From Hibiscus mutabilis (lineage: Eukaryota > Streptophyta > Magnoliopsida > Malvales > Malvaceae), in assembly GCA_019671005.1 (NCBI GenBank), contig CM033724.1, positions 21,367,786 to 21,431,785 on the forward strand: a DNA stretch of 64,000 nt, read 5' to 3'. The position numbers and the translations under genes were made by a program. Position 1 is the stretch's first letter. Each line of letters begins with the position of its first letter. Positions 24,178-37,814 of this stretch are shown piece by piece. The notes under the pieces were generated by a model. The model was not told where the DNA came from, did no database searches, and saw only the letters and a program-made list of their open reading frames with translations.

Positions 24178-25590
24178 GCTTGGCAAACGATTGATGAATT
24201 AATGTGAATATGCCAGTAATTAATGCCAAGATTAGGTCTTTTTGCATCCAAGTATACACGGTCAGCAAGTAATACATTAATAAGCTAAGTATTGTATCCA
24301 CAGGGATTGTCCAAGAATTAAATGCCACAATAGTTACTTGTGAATTAGAACGAAAAAATTGATGATTGATTTCAAGTTTTAAATAAGGAAAATGATTAAA
24401 GGAAAATTTAACAAGATCTAGGTAGATTGGCAAACATTTGAGTCAAGATTTTTGGATTGGCTTTGGCAAGGGATGCTTGGATTTCACGCTAGCAAAGGCA
24501 ACAATTAATTGTATTCAACCTTGGTTTTATTTTTGAGCAAATTTTAAGTTAGCATTGCCTCTGTCGATGACAATAATCTAAGCTAATCACCTTTAACACC
24601 TATATGTCTATAGTGTTGTTTTCAACTAATTAACATAGAAAATTTAGAATCTTTACTCCTAAGGGGAAGATTCACTTTCGAAGTATGTTCATCTACTTGA
24701 GCATCTTTTATCGAAGTTTCTCTCCTTAGTATCTGGTAATTAATCCCTATCTCCTAAGTATATTAAGATAATAAGGGATAATGAGCATTCAATGCCAACT
24801 ATTGTATGGCATAAAATCTTATGAATATAAGTGAAAGAAAAATAAACAATAATGCCAAGGCATTCATTTATTAAAAACCTAAATCAAGCATTCATCGCAA
24901 ACACCCCTAGCCAACTTTAAAAGATTAGTTCATGGTTGGGGAAACCATCAAAGCAATATTGTTTTTAACCATCACCATCATAACAAAAAAATGAATATAA
25001 GAGAAATGGACTAAAGAAGGAGATCCATCGATGTAGCGCTTTAATGGATCCTGAGCTCTCGGTCACGGCCTGGTCGAACCTTGATCAGCCTCTACCCTTA
25101 CTTTCTTCTCACGGTGCAACCTATCCTTTTGGTCGATCAATGGTTTTCTTTATATAGATGCTCGTGGAAACCTAGCTAGGGTTTGGTTTTTGTATGTTTG
25201 CTGCGTGCCATTGTAGGCGCGTTATCCTCTTTTTGAATTAGGGATGACCCGACTTTGAGTAACGGCTAACAGACCGAGAATCAATCATCCTTCTTTTGCC
25301 AACTGAGCTTGGCATTCTTCCTTCCTGCTTTTGCCCATGGCACTCGGCATTTCTCTTATGCTCCTCCTGCTCATGCCTTGTTCTGCCAAACCTGCTCCTA
25401 ACCTGCCTACCACAGCAAGAAGATACCCCTTCACTTTACCAGTAAAAACTATACATTCCTTAACTCCAGATGCAAATACATAAATTTACTAACAAAATGC
25501 ACAAATATGTACCCAAAGTCAAGCAATAGAAATGCAAAATATGCATAAAAATGATCTTTTGAGGAGTTAATAGTAAACCTAACAAGTCTA
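24178..25590. mobile_element. Unclassified LTR-like insertion inside gypsy B
   Basis: A block of different character running from about TGCTTGGCAAACG to TAAACCTAACA. It contains AAGTATACACGG, AGCAAGTAAT and GTATCCACAGGGATTG, a conserved sequence dispersed in plant genomes. A similar motif lies at 49672-49760. A TTTATATAG box is near 25149. No coding domain is visible. The TG...CA ends suggest a solo LTR, but no TSD was confirmed and the edges are approximate. Confidence 0.4.
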
Positions 25591-27212
25591 CGGGGTCGTT
25601 ACTCTCAATCCTCACTCAACATCTACGGTAAAAACCTTACCTATAAGAACTTACAGATCTGACGAAATAACTAATCCAGCATCCACCATAAGAACTTACC
25701 ACAAAACATATTCAACGAGGGCCAAAACCATTGTATGAACAAGAAATTAGACTTCTATATATGCAACAACTGAAACTAAAACATAACTCATGTACTTGAA
25801 ATATCATTGATGGCAAAGCTGTTATCTCGGGCCTAAATAATAGATTGTCTAGCGACGGCTCAAGCATCGACTCTAATGGTGGATCTCATAAGACCCCTAC
25901 CATGATACCAAGACAATGCCCTAGCATCGCCTCTCTTAAAACTCTGACCGTGCCGAGAAAGAGTCAACCTCTGAGACTAAATCAAAGTATCATCATCCAT
26001 AACTAGGCAGTCTTTCTCCATGTGACCTGGTGCCCGGCACCTATAACAAACCTTATGAAGTAAGAATTACACCCCAAGGTGATGTCGACCCCAATGCTCA
26101 CAAGTTAGTGGAAGTGATACTCTGGGTGAACCATTAGTACTTTCCTCAGTAGCAGAAATCAAGGAGCCCCTACAAACCCTCGATCTAGATCATTGACCGG
26201 CTCTCGATAGTTGATTTAAAGTAACTCTCTTTGAACCCTCGCAGCACGAAACCTCCTCGACAAAGCCAGAGAAAGACTTATGACGTCTTGGGTCCCCATA
26301 ACATGGCCTCTAGAGTCCTCAACTTGACTCGATGTTAAACCCTAAAATCGTTTAAGTGTTTTTTCACTATTTGCTAACTCTAAGAATGTCCCAAGTGGAC
26401 CCACTATCATATGCATTTGACGGTTAACTTTTAACCCGTATCTAAACCTCTTACACCTCAACTCCTATGTGGCAACTAACTCCGAGGCATAATGGCTCAA
26501 CCATAGAAAATCTTGCTCATACTCAAACACTATCTGGTCCCCTGAACTTGATGCAGGAAATGATCTCTTATCTCATCCATGTGAACCTTACTAATGTACT
26601 TCTTCCTGAACTCCTCCAAGAAAACATCCCACGAGGGAAGCGCAGGCTATAGTCCCAACTCAATAGTCTCCCACCACTCATATGTGTTTCCCTTAAGAAG
26701 AGAGACAATACAATCGAGGTTATCCTCTAGACTCTCCCTCATCTGTCATAGAATCCTCTACGTGTCTCTTAACCTTTGGTCAGCCTTGATGGAGTCATCC
26801 AAACCTTTGAAATCTTTTAGCCTATAATGGTGAAGCCTCTCAATAGGGGTCTTGGGCGGCATCTCAAATTGCCTCGGGATAGCTTGCACCACTTGCAAGA
26901 GAGTAGATTGAAGATCATAGAGGTGGTTCACCCCTTCACTTTTTATACTTTCCAAAATACTCGTGTCCCTAATATCCGAGATAGACTCCTTACAGAAGTC
27001 TTTTTCTTGAGAGGCATGTCTCTCTTCACGACTCTTATAGTCGTGTCTAGCATCACCAGCCATTAAACTTTTAAAATCATAAAAAAACAAGGTAACACCA
27101 TTAGGATTCCCAGTCTTGGAAGAGTACAACTTAAATTTAGGGATTATATTCACTAGACACCTTACCACGACCTCTATACCAGCCTAGGGCTTCATAGAAC
27201 TAGCTAATCCTA
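25591..27212 (-). pseudogene. Gypsy B gag with zinc knuckle, broken
   Basis: The N-terminal part is open at 26758-27168 (VVQAIPRQFEMPPKTPIERL, LKDFKGLDDSIKADQRLRD). Reading on through stops gives the retrotransposon gag core: YEWWETIELG, PSWDVFLEEFRKKYISKVHM. A CCHC knuckle, CYRCRAPGHMEKDC, follows at 26007-26048. Several in-frame stops (for example after RLRD) make it a pseudogene. In the family, gag forms the virus-like particle. No pol follows it. Confidence 0.8.
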
Positions 27213-27227
27213 AGCTCTACGACTAAA

Positions 27228-27825
27228 TATAACACCTTGATTCTGATCCCGATCTAAAATAATACATTCGAGTCACCCAAAATCTGACCCAACAAATTTC
27301 TATTTAAAACCATAAGTTTAGCTATTATGAAAACATCAAGATATTCATAAATCCATGTAAATAAGCAAGTGTTATAAATAAGTTTACAAAATGGGAGCTC
27401 GAAGTTTAAAATATTGTATCTCAAAATAATATTTCGAATAGAATTTACAAACTTAACTCTGTAGCTAAGCGGTGCTGGGAAATCCCTTCATGATGTGCTC
27501 CTCAGCCACGATCCATCTACTAACCTGTGAACGAAAATAACGATTCCAAACGGCGAGCTTACAAAGCTCTATGGTACATTCCTACTCTACCATAATTCAT
27601 GATTATCATAAAATAAGCATGGAAGATAAATACAGTTGAGAGAGCGTAGATAAGGCTTCACTATCTATAAACTAATTATCTAGCCTTCACTAGCTAGAGT
27701 TCTTAGATCACCTATCTCAAGGTATCATTAGGTATACAAGAAGTCTTACAAAACCCATAATGCTTAACCATACTCAAGATCATTCAACCTATCGAGTAGG
27801 TTTCATACCGTACCCTGATCACTCA
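27228..27825 (-). repeat. Gypsy B 5' LTR (right), first piece
   Basis: It starts TATAACACC (TGTAAC with G to A) and aligns with 20043-20700. It is interrupted at GATCACTCA by gypsy C. A ten-base sliver of the same LTR survives at 37805-37814, and the rest resumes at 44488. A degraded primer site lies just left of it, near 27213-27224. Confidence 0.8.
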
Positions 27826-29528
27826 TGTAACACCCCCGACCCGAATGTCACAATTTGGGCCTCAAGCCCAAACCAAACCATAAAATTTCTCAAAATGGGT
27901 TTCGCCCAAACAAGTTATTTTCCAAAATATTTAGATCCAACAGTTGAAATCATAGATAAAAAATTTAAATTAAAACATTTAAACATTTGGTTTGTTTAAT
28001 ACAATTTCAAAAGAAATATTTACAGACATGACCATGTAAGGACCTATGAATACATAGCCCACTAAACACAAGTACCGTACTCTGAATGCCACCACTTGTT
28101 AGGATCTCGTACTGATAGTGCTCCTCGATCCCATAATCTGATGATCATCATATGCACGAAAACAACGATTCTAAGCGCTGAGCTTACAAAGCTCAGTGGT
28201 ACACAGCTACTCTACTATAATTTATGCTAATCATAAACATAAGCATGAAAGCTAGTACAGGCAATAAGGAGGGATAAATAAACACATGGCACTACCACTA
28301 GTCACCTAAACACATGCTATCATATCATAGCAATCAGCACAGATAGCCCACAAGGCCCAAACATACTCAGGATGTCACTAGATCATCCGAGTGAAAGCAC
28401 ACAAGTCATATCACAAACCTAGAGTGATGCTCGCGTCCATACAGCATCAAGATTGTACACTTTTGAGTGAGGCCCATGTCTACACAGCATTTGGATCCTA
28501 CACTCCGAGTGAGGCCTGCATCCATACAATATTAGGATCCTACACTCGTAGGGATGAGGCTTGCGTCCATACAGCATCGGTATCCTATATCCATGCTCGG
28601 GATCTCTAATCAAGCATCTTCGAATGAGGCTCACATCTACATGACATTGGGATCCTACATTCAGAAATCTTCAACCATGGTGTTGCAACACACTCAAACT
28701 TTCACTGTGTATTCGGATACCATCAATCAAGAAGACTCAATCAATTAAATTCTACCCATCATGCAAGCAAAACGATCCTAATGATCCCCCTATTTTTTCT
28801 AATCATCATCACGTTAATTATTTTACATTACCGAGTTGTTAACACATTATGGAGAAGTATACAGTTAATCTCATTCATTGTCTCCATTAATCCAAGTAAT
28901 CATATTATTCAAGGCATAATTCAATTATTAATATTCACATTGATTTATATCCTTAACGTGCATTTATAAATTATTTATCGTATCGGGTACCAGTACTTGT
29001 ACACAAGTATCAATACGGTACCCTCGAGTATTGGTACTTACACACGTATAGATACTGAAACTGCTCACTAGAAATCTTTAATTTCCTCAAGTATAGGTAT
29101 GGGTTAACCTGTACTGATACGGCCCCTAATCGTGTACCAGTACGGCCAAAGCTCATACCAATACCCTATTCACGGGTTCGTATAATTTCCTCAAACTACG
29201 ATATTACAACACTTATTCGATCCTTAAAGCTTATGAAAATCATTAGGGTTTGTTTACTAACGCATTCATTCAATTAATATTAATTACCAACTTCGTAATC
29301 ATTTATTCAAATATTACCAATTATCAGTCCATTTAGTATAATTTCCATCAAATCTTATCAATCTATTCGAACAAGCATACAAGCCATCACAATTATTTCA
29401 ATCAGTCGAACAATCATCAAAATAATCATATGAGCATCCCAACAACCTTACACGGTCTCTAAAGCCTCTATGAGTTACATCATATTCACGGCATCATCAT
29501 ACATTTCTTAAATATCGAATCTCTTAAT
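27826..29528 (-). repeat. Gypsy C 3' LTR (left), truncated
   Basis: It aligns with 34902-36640 and then stops, so about 1.15 kb of the LTR's far end is deleted. A tandem array of roughly 45 bp units (GAGTGAGGCC..GTCCATACAGCATC) lies at 28420-28665. GTAC-CGATAC motifs lie at 28980-29175. Confidence 0.8.
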
Positions 29529-30959
29529 TGATTACACGGTAACTAACATCTCTCACACACAAGGTTATTAAGGTAATTATCTTACAAATAATCATGTTCC
29601 CGTATTCCTTATAAATCCATACGTGGCGCAAAGCATCAACTTATATTCAAGAGACAATATGGTGACCCCCACCTTATCATCGCTGAAACACCTCAAACGT
29701 TACTGCAGACATCAAACGTTACCACAACAGGCTCTAACAAGAGAAATCCTCATTTAAAAATTCATTTTGAAACTACTAGCCTCCAACACTTAAACATAAC
29801 CATCTCATTCTCAAACCAATATCGAAAAACACACGGGCACTTTACAATTGATTAAACGAGTCACCAACCTTAGGAGACAAGTAACGATATTCCACTGTCA
29901 CTTAACAAGCTATCAATGGTTTAAGAATCACCTCAATAAACCAACTTCTTACTAGAGAACAAGCCCGGCTCTCCATTAAGTGAAACACTCAGATAAAAGA
30001 AACCTCATTCAAGTTGCAACTTCATAACTGAACCTCCAAATTTTTCAACTAGGTCGGTGTCCTCTAGCAACGACGATAAGCATCAACGCCCAACTCAGCC
30101 TTACCTCAACATCCACTCATGTCCTTGACGGGAAAAAAGTCCTAACGACTCATCCAAGAAACATAGACAAACACTCTAATAGTCTGAATACTCTCGAGCG
30201 TCGAATTGTACACATTGGCATCAATCAAATGGTCAAACATGTCTCACAACCCTATTATGTTATTCTCAAAATGACCACCACAAAAATCACGGTAGAGGGC
30301 CATCGGTCCAAACATTCTCATTATCAAAGGTTGGGTTCTCTCGAGGTCTCAGAGCCTCAAGCTCACCCTCGACATTATTGGCTAGCAACATACTTGATTA
30401 ACCAAAGTAATTTCTGAGATATAACAACTCTCAAGAAGGTATCTCCATTAAACTTGTAGAACGTCTAGCTTCGGCCACACTCTAACGAACTAATGGATCT
30501 CAAATCCACTATCTCTGAGAAAATGCCTCTAAGAAGGGTGATGATACTCTCCAAGTATTAACAAAACTCTTTTTAAGTAGACAAAAAGATCTGCCAACAA
30601 ACGTGCATCCACTAATCGATTTTGGGAGCGGCTTATCCGTACCCACAACACAACTATTATCCAAGTATAATAATGAAGATTCTTTACCGCAAACTCTCAT
30701 GATGTATATGAAGCTTCAAAACATCTTCGACACGCAATGAAGACACCATTTAGATAATAAAAGGAGGACACATCCTCGAATTTGGCATCATTCAACAAAC
30801 TCGTATCTTAACAATCCAGGGTGACCTCGCCTCCAGAATTGCTCTCATTAGCGGCTCATCACTTAACTCGACCTCTCGGCCATGATCATAACCATTTTAC
30901 CATCACAATTCTGGATACACCATTAGGATTCCAATCATAAGGAGTACGAACTTAATTTA
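29529..30959 (-). other. Gypsy C internal remnant
   Basis: No domain can be read. Near 30920-30950 it matches gypsy B around 27090-27140 (CACCATTAGGATTCC, GAGTACGAACTTAA), which is the gag start region. So C and B are related, and almost all of C's coding region is gone. Confidence 0.5.
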
Positions 30960-33900
30960 TGTAATATCCCAATTTTTGGCTAGTGACCAAGATGAAAATT
31001 TTAAAAGTTTTGTTGTTAAAGTGTAAACTTTGGAAAAGTTTAGGGACCAAAGTGTAATTTTAAAAAGTTATGTATTTTTATCCCATAAATGAATAGTTTA
31101 CCCCCAAGAGTGGCATTTCTCTGTTGTCTGGATTTTTTGTACGGAGTTTGTATTAATGGCTATAAAGCGATAAAGTTTAGAAAATTATTTGGATAATCGG
31201 ATCTAATCGAATATCCAGGATATTTTGAAGGATGATAAGCCAAGGTTGATTATATAATTTTACATGTCTAAGATATTTTCTTTGTGTTGTAAGAATATGA
31301 ACCCTTGGATTTAAGTTGATTTTCCATGTTAAATATGAGGCGTTGGATGAAAAATGGCAATATCGTAATTTTGGAAAATCATAAAGGCAAAGTTTGTAAC
31401 TACTAACTCAAAATTAAATCTAGGCCATTGGATGAAGGATGATGACATGAGGTACATTATGGAAATATAGAATTTTTGGAATAGATCCGATAGCTCGGTA
31501 AAGGTAAAATCGTAGTAGAAGTATTTAGTGAATATTAGGAAATTAGATTGAATTAAAATTTCAGATATTGTTCCATAAGCCATGGAAAATAATAAAATCA
31601 TATTTATGGAATAGTGGCTGGTTGAGAAGGAACTAATTTAGTTAGATTATAATGGAATGGCAATTTTGAAACAAACTAGTAAATAAAGACTAGTTGGAGG
31701 GCAAATTGGTCATTTGGCATGGATGGAAATTTTGAAATATTTTTGAAATGTTGAGGAAGTTTTTGGAAGATGAAATATATATGGATTTCATCTTGGCCCT
31801 TGATTTTGGATGAGATTAAATTAGCCATTGGATTTAAAGGCTAAATTGGTAATTTCACTATTTAAATGAATTTAAAATTCATTATAGTTACAAGTGTAAT
31901 TTAATAGTGAAAAGATGAAAAAAAATGTACATCTTTTCCCACCATAAACCATGGATAAAGAGGATAAAGGAGAGGGAAATTTCCAAGCTCGATTTAAGCC
32001 CCGAATCTCGGTTTTTAGGTAATCTTTCGAACTGCGAAGTTGTTCTACTCTTCATGCTCTATCTTTTGATATTATTAAGTCATGGAATACATGTTTTATT
32101 GATGAAAATTTTACATGAGAAGAAAATTAGGGTTTATGAACAAAATGGGGGCTTTTGAAATTTTAGGATTCCATGGTTGAATTTAAGTTGGAATCAAGCT
32201 TATATGATGTTAAAATCATGTTATTGATTTAGGGTTTAAACCATACATTTGGTTTGTATATAGAAGATTAGGGTTTATGGATTCAAGTCTAACTTAGGGT
32301 TTGTGATGTTGGATTAATGATCTAGTAAGCTTGTTTTGTTGTTTGGAAGCAAAACCCTAAGTTAAATACATAGGACCATTTCGGCAAACTTCAAAGTTAA
32401 GGGACCAGATCTGATTTTTATGAATTTGATGTGTATTTATATTATTAATGATGTTATAGACATGAAAATGAAGATTAGAATGCTAAACCGACGATTAATT
32501 ACATTAGTGACCATTTTGACAATTTGTCAAACTAGAATGGTCTATTCGGCAAAGAGAATATGTAGAAGGAGTAAATCTGATTTTTAAATAAAATGATGGA
32601 ATTAAGGTAGTAATGTTGATTGGAGGACTAATTTGCAAAGTTAAGAAGCTTGAATCCTTATATTTGAATTTTGGTGACCACCTCGACAAATCAAGAGAAA
32701 TTTAGAGAAGTAAAGGTCTGAGCCTATTTTGATGAAGGATGTAAATAAAACATATGAATATAAGCTTTATTCTGGTCATTTGAAGTAAAGTGGTGCGACT
32801 AAATTGACAAGTATAAAAATAAGAAGTTAGTATAAATTAGAAGTTTATTATGGAAAGCTATGTAGAAGATTGAATTTTGGCGGTGACTTTGAAAATTCAC
32901 CATAAATTCTAAAAAAATTGTTAGATCATGAATTTTATACCGTTGTAAATATTTGTTCGTCCATTTTCTTTTCCAATAAACGGAAACTAATTTCGAGTTC
33001 CGAGTTAAAAGATGTGAATTTTTAATCGAATGAAGGTCAGAAAATTTACAGAGCAGTTTCGGTCAAGATAACTTTGTGATGGGAGTTTGAAGAATTTTCA
33101 TACTTTTTATAGATTTTATTAATTTATATGGCTTATACCGTTAGAACCGTTATCAAATCTAGTTTCTCCAGTATAAAGGAAATTAAGATCCAGTATGTAT
33201 TCTGCCATGTATAAGTAAATCTTTGAGGATAGCGCAAACTGTCAGAAAATGAAATTTGAAACATTTTGTATTCAAATGTTAGTTAGCAAGCTCGAAAGAA
33301 TTTATGGAAGTTCAAATTGGTCACTAAGGACCATAATGAGTTTTTGAACAATACAAGGAAGAAAGGAATAATATTTGAAAATTTTATATTCGAATGATTA
33401 TATTAGACAACATGTTTAAGGTATTTTTAGATTTTAATCTAACAAATATTTTATCTTATTCATGTGATTAATGAAGTCAAGTCCTAATCAAAGAAGGTTC
33501 GAGGTTCTATAAAGGAAAGGGTCGAGTAGAATTTAGTGAGGCATGCTAATAAATAGCTCATGTGAGTGCAATGTATACATAACATGATACATGGATGTTT
33601 TATACATCATTGGGAAGACTTGCGAATAAGTCTACCTGGTTTATATATTGGCATGATATTTATGTCATTGATCATATATTTGACATATTTTAAATATGTC
33701 AAAGGTTGAACACAAATGCATGGATCACTAGTTATATATAATGGTATACTATGAATGTTATTTCGGGTATGAATTGCCTAATGTTCAATTATATTGATAT
33801 ATGTTGCCATGGATGGAATAAATACGGAAATTATGCCCAAATAAGTCATTGAGGGACAGTGTATAGTTGGCATGCCATAGAGTCCAGTAGCACGCTGCAT

Positions 33901-34857
33901 ATTTGGGTATCCGGGATAGCACTATAGTGTATATAAAGGACACTTAGTGTATGGTTAGCACGGTTTTATAAACGTGCGGATGGTTAGCACAGCCTTATAA
34001 ATGTGTGGATGGTGGGGACGACATTATGTCTATTAGCACTTCGGTGCATATTTGACTCGCGTACCCAGGGTCATCAAGGTTTAGTATAGGCTATAAATAA
34101 ATAGATAATAAATGGTAAACAGGTTAGGGAGTATGTGAACTCTCGGAACATATGGCAAGTATATCGGTAAGAAATTTATATATGGATTATATTATGTTGA
34201 TATATGATTAATATGAAGGTATACTTATCTAGTGATCATGATGCATATATGCATATAAGACATATTATGATAAACGGACAAGCATGAAAATCTTATGACA
34301 TTGGCATATAGTAAATAATTATTAATTCAATGTGAAAGTTGATGCATTGGCATATATCATGCTATATAAATGTAGCCATGAAAGTGAATAAAGTTTAAAT
34401 AATTGTTATTACTTCCTTTATTGTCTCACTAAGTTCATACTTAGCGTGTGTTTGATTGTACACACGTAGGTAAATTAAGATGAGAGTGAGGAGAGTATTG
34501 CATCAAATTTGGAAAGCTCAACAGGTAACCACAATAATGACATCCTAATTAAGGTTTAATTATTATAGTGGCATGTATACTAGCTAAACCTATTTGAGTT
34601 GTGATTAAACTTTAAAGTTCGTTATGGTTTCAAGATAATTGGTGTTTCTGGAAAGATTCAAGGTTAAGAATAACCTTTGGTGATGAGTTGCATACTAAGA
34701 TAATTGATTTATGATTGGAACTCGAATAAATAATTTATATCGGTTTTAAATAAAGTTAAGTGTGCTTGAGCTAGAGAAATTTGAGGATGGGTGGCCATTG
34801 AGAATTTTTTCTAAAAATTTTAAATTACTGTGATTTTTAATCAAAGAAGTCATAACA
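30960..34857 (+). mobile_element. Solo LTR E inside gypsy C, inverted
   Basis: It runs from TGTAATATCCCAATTTTTGG to GTCATAACA, about 3.9 kb, with no gag or pol. Its conserved block (GTCTCACTAAGTTCATACTTAGCG, near 34423-34446) reads in the opposite sense to the equivalent block of C, so it is inserted in reverse orientation. Repeated phrases such as GGTTAGCAC and GCACTTCGGTGCATATTTG are typical of LTR interiors. No clean TSD, so the edges are approximate. Confidence 0.6.
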
Positions 34858-34885
34858 TTTCTAACTCGTACCCGGCTAAACATAA

Positions 34886-34897
34886 TCTCTGATACCA
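34886..34897 (-). other. Primer-binding site of gypsy C
   Basis: On the minus strand it reads TGGTATCAGAGA, complementary to initiator tRNA-Met, four bases from the right LTR. Confidence 0.75.
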
Positions 34898-34901
34898 CTG
34901 T

Positions 34902-37799
34902 TGTAACACCCTAACCCGGATGTCACAATTTCGGCTCAAGCCCAAACCAAACCATAAAATTTCTCAAACTGGGTTTAGCCTAAACAAGTTATTTTCCAAA
35001 CCATTTAGATCCAACAGCTGAAATCATAGATAAATAATTTAAATCGTTACAAATGAGCTCCACTTTAAAATAAAACATTTAAACATTTGATTTGTTTAAT
35101 ACAATTTCAAAATAAAGATTTACAGACTCGACCATGTAATGTCCTATGAATACATAGCCCACTAAACACAAGTATCATACTCTAAAGGCCTTCACATGCT
35201 AGGATCTCGTACTGATAGTGCTCCTCAATCCTATGATCCAATGATAAACCTATGCATGAAAACAACGATTTTGAGAGTTGAGATTACAAAACTCAGTGGT
35301 ACACATCTACTTTACTAAACTTCATGCTAATCATGAACATAAGGCCCAACCATACTCGGGATCTCACCAGATTATCCGATGATCAACCATACTGATACGT
35401 GGCGCTACCACTAGTCGCCTAAACACATGCTCTCATATCATAGCAATCACCACACATGGCCCACAAGGCCCAACCATACCCGGGATCTCACCAGATTATC
35501 CAAGCAAATGCATACAAGTCATACCGCAAACCTAGAGTAACACCCGCGTCCATACAACATCGGGATTGTACGATTTTAAGTGAGGCCCACGTTAATACAG
35601 CATTAGAATCCTACACTCTAGTAAGGCCCACGTCCATATAGCATCGGGAACCTACACTCGTAGGGATAAGGCCCGCGTTCACACAGCATCAAGATCCTAC
35701 ATCCATGCTCGGGATCTCTCATCAAGCATCTTCGAATGAGGCTCATGTCCACACAACATCAGGATCCTACATTTAGAAATCTTCAACCGTGGTGTTGCAA
35801 CACACACAAACTCTTATTTGGTATCTGCATCCTATCAATCAAGAAGACTCAACCAATTAAATGCTACCCGGCATACAAGTAACTAGATCCCAAGGAACCC
35901 CTTATTATTGCTAATCATCATCGCATTATTTATTTTATATTATCGAGTTGTTAATACATTATGGAGAAGTTCACAGTTAATCTCATTCATTGTCTCCATT
36001 AATCCATGTTATCATATTATTCAAGGCATAATTCAATTATTAATATTCGCATCGATTTCTATCCTTAACTTGCATTTGTAGATTATTTATCGTATTGAAT
36101 ACAAATGCTCATACACGAGTATTGATACGGTACCCTTGGGTATTAGTACTCACACGCATATAGTTATTGAAAATGCTAACTAGAAATCTTTAATTTCTAC
36201 AAGTACAGGTACAGGTGGACCCATACCGATACGGCCCCTAATCGCGTATCGATATGGCCAAAGCTCGCACCAATACCCTATTCACGGGTTCGTATAATTT
36301 TCTTGAACTACGATATTACAACGCTTATTTGATCCTTAAAGCTTATGAAAGTCATTAGGGTTTGTTTACTAACACATCCATTCAATTAATATTAATTACC
36401 AGATTCATAATCATTTATTCGAATATTACCAATTATCAGTCCATTTAGTATAATTTCTATCAAATTTTATCAATCTATTCGAGCAAGCATACATGCCATC
36501 ACAATTATTTCAATCAGTCAAACAATTATCAAAATAATCATATGAGCATCCCAACAACCTTACACAGTCTCTAAAGCCTCCATGAGTCCCATCATATTCA
36601 CGGTATCATCATACATTTCATAAATATCGGATCTCCTAATACCAGTCTTTACTCATGCTTATTCATTGTTAAATAATTTACAAATACTAACTTGCAAAGC
36701 AATCACATTTATAATGCTCATGAAGCAATTAGAGTTTGAGGTGTACTAACCTTAAGCCAATATCACTAAATTCCTCATTCGAGCTTTCTGAATATTTCAC
36801 TTGATCCGATATCCGATCTTGAATAATCATTGTATATCAACGAATATGAAACTACATTAATTTCATGCATCCCTAATTCAATTCACAAGGTCAAAAGCAT
36901 AAAAATACCTTATTGGGATTGAATTTGGCAAAACAGACTGCACCAATGAATCTGAAGCATCGAGAAACCCCCAGGTAGAGTCCCCCAAAAAAAGTCAACG
37001 ATTAGGTCAATGCCGGTCAATGTCTGGTCTACGGTCTGGTTAACAGTGATGGGTGATCTAGTGTGATGCAGGTGCAGGGAACATATGGTGCACCCCAAGA
37101 ATAGAACCCAGTGTGGGTAGGTGGACGGATGTTGCGGTGTACCCTAGAGAGCCTGATCTAGTGCATGTGGGTGAATGGAGACCCATGTGTACCCGCTTCT
37201 ATAGCCAGCCCACGCCCACTCGAGGTGACGATGCACGGGGCTGCGTGGGGCCCTTTTTAGTTGTCGGACTATGGCGGCGAGCTCTAGTTTTGTTGTCCCG
37301 ATGCTGGTGAACACTATGGTGCCCTTCGTTTTGCGATTTGGCTACCTGAACCTCATTTTTTCAAGCAACCCAACACCATGTTTCCCCTTACCCCGACAAA
37401 CGGTGGCATCAATGGTGACTTGGCGACCACTAGCCAACTCATCTTGGTGAGAGCTTTCCAACAGTACCGGTGGTGTCGCGAACAGATGCTCAAGCAGTGG
37501 TAGATCAGATTTTAAAGTTTTTTCCCTTCACTTTGTCTCCCACTTTTCTATTATTCTCTCACTATCCATCATATCATTTTCCCCTCCCTCACACTTTATC
37601 TCTTTTCTCTCATCTTTAAATTCAAACCCCCAACTCTTCCAATAAAAGATGTTAACTAATTTGATAAAATCCCAACTTCAAATTCCTTCCTTTTTGCCAC
37701 TAGGCCCAAGTTAAATATTTTTAATTTATACTCCCAACATAAAGACCCAATACATGGGTCTGAGACTCGATTCACTAACCCATAGTTCAGGTTGTTACC
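34902..37799 (-). repeat. Gypsy C 5' LTR (right), complete
   Basis: 2898 bp, TGTAACACCCTAACCC...GGTTGTTAC. It contains the 45 bp tandem units at 35540-35770 and GTAC-CGATAC motifs at 36090-36280. A GC-richer block at 36950-37500 is missing from the truncated partner. A short plus-strand open frame in that block (37113-37310) has no recognisable product. Confidence 0.8.
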
Positions 37800-37814
37800 A
37801 GTCAACCATCAGGC

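Larger units (their letters stand above)
27826..37799 (-). mobile_element. Gypsy-type element C, coding lost, with nested solo LTR E
   Basis: The LTRs start TGTAACACCC at 27826 and 34902. The minus-strand primer site TGGTATCAGAGA is beside the right LTR. Target copies ACTCA (27821-27825) and AGTCA (37800-37804) match at 4 of 5 bases, and LTR B homology continues on both sides. The left LTR is truncated at about 29528. The remaining internal DNA is about 1.4 kb plus a short 3' flank of solo LTR E, with no recognisable gag or pol. Confidence 0.78.

Noticed and set aside
37113..37310. A GC-rich plus-strand frame in LTR C
   Set aside because: No recognisable domain. The partner LTR is truncated before this point, so conservation cannot be tested.
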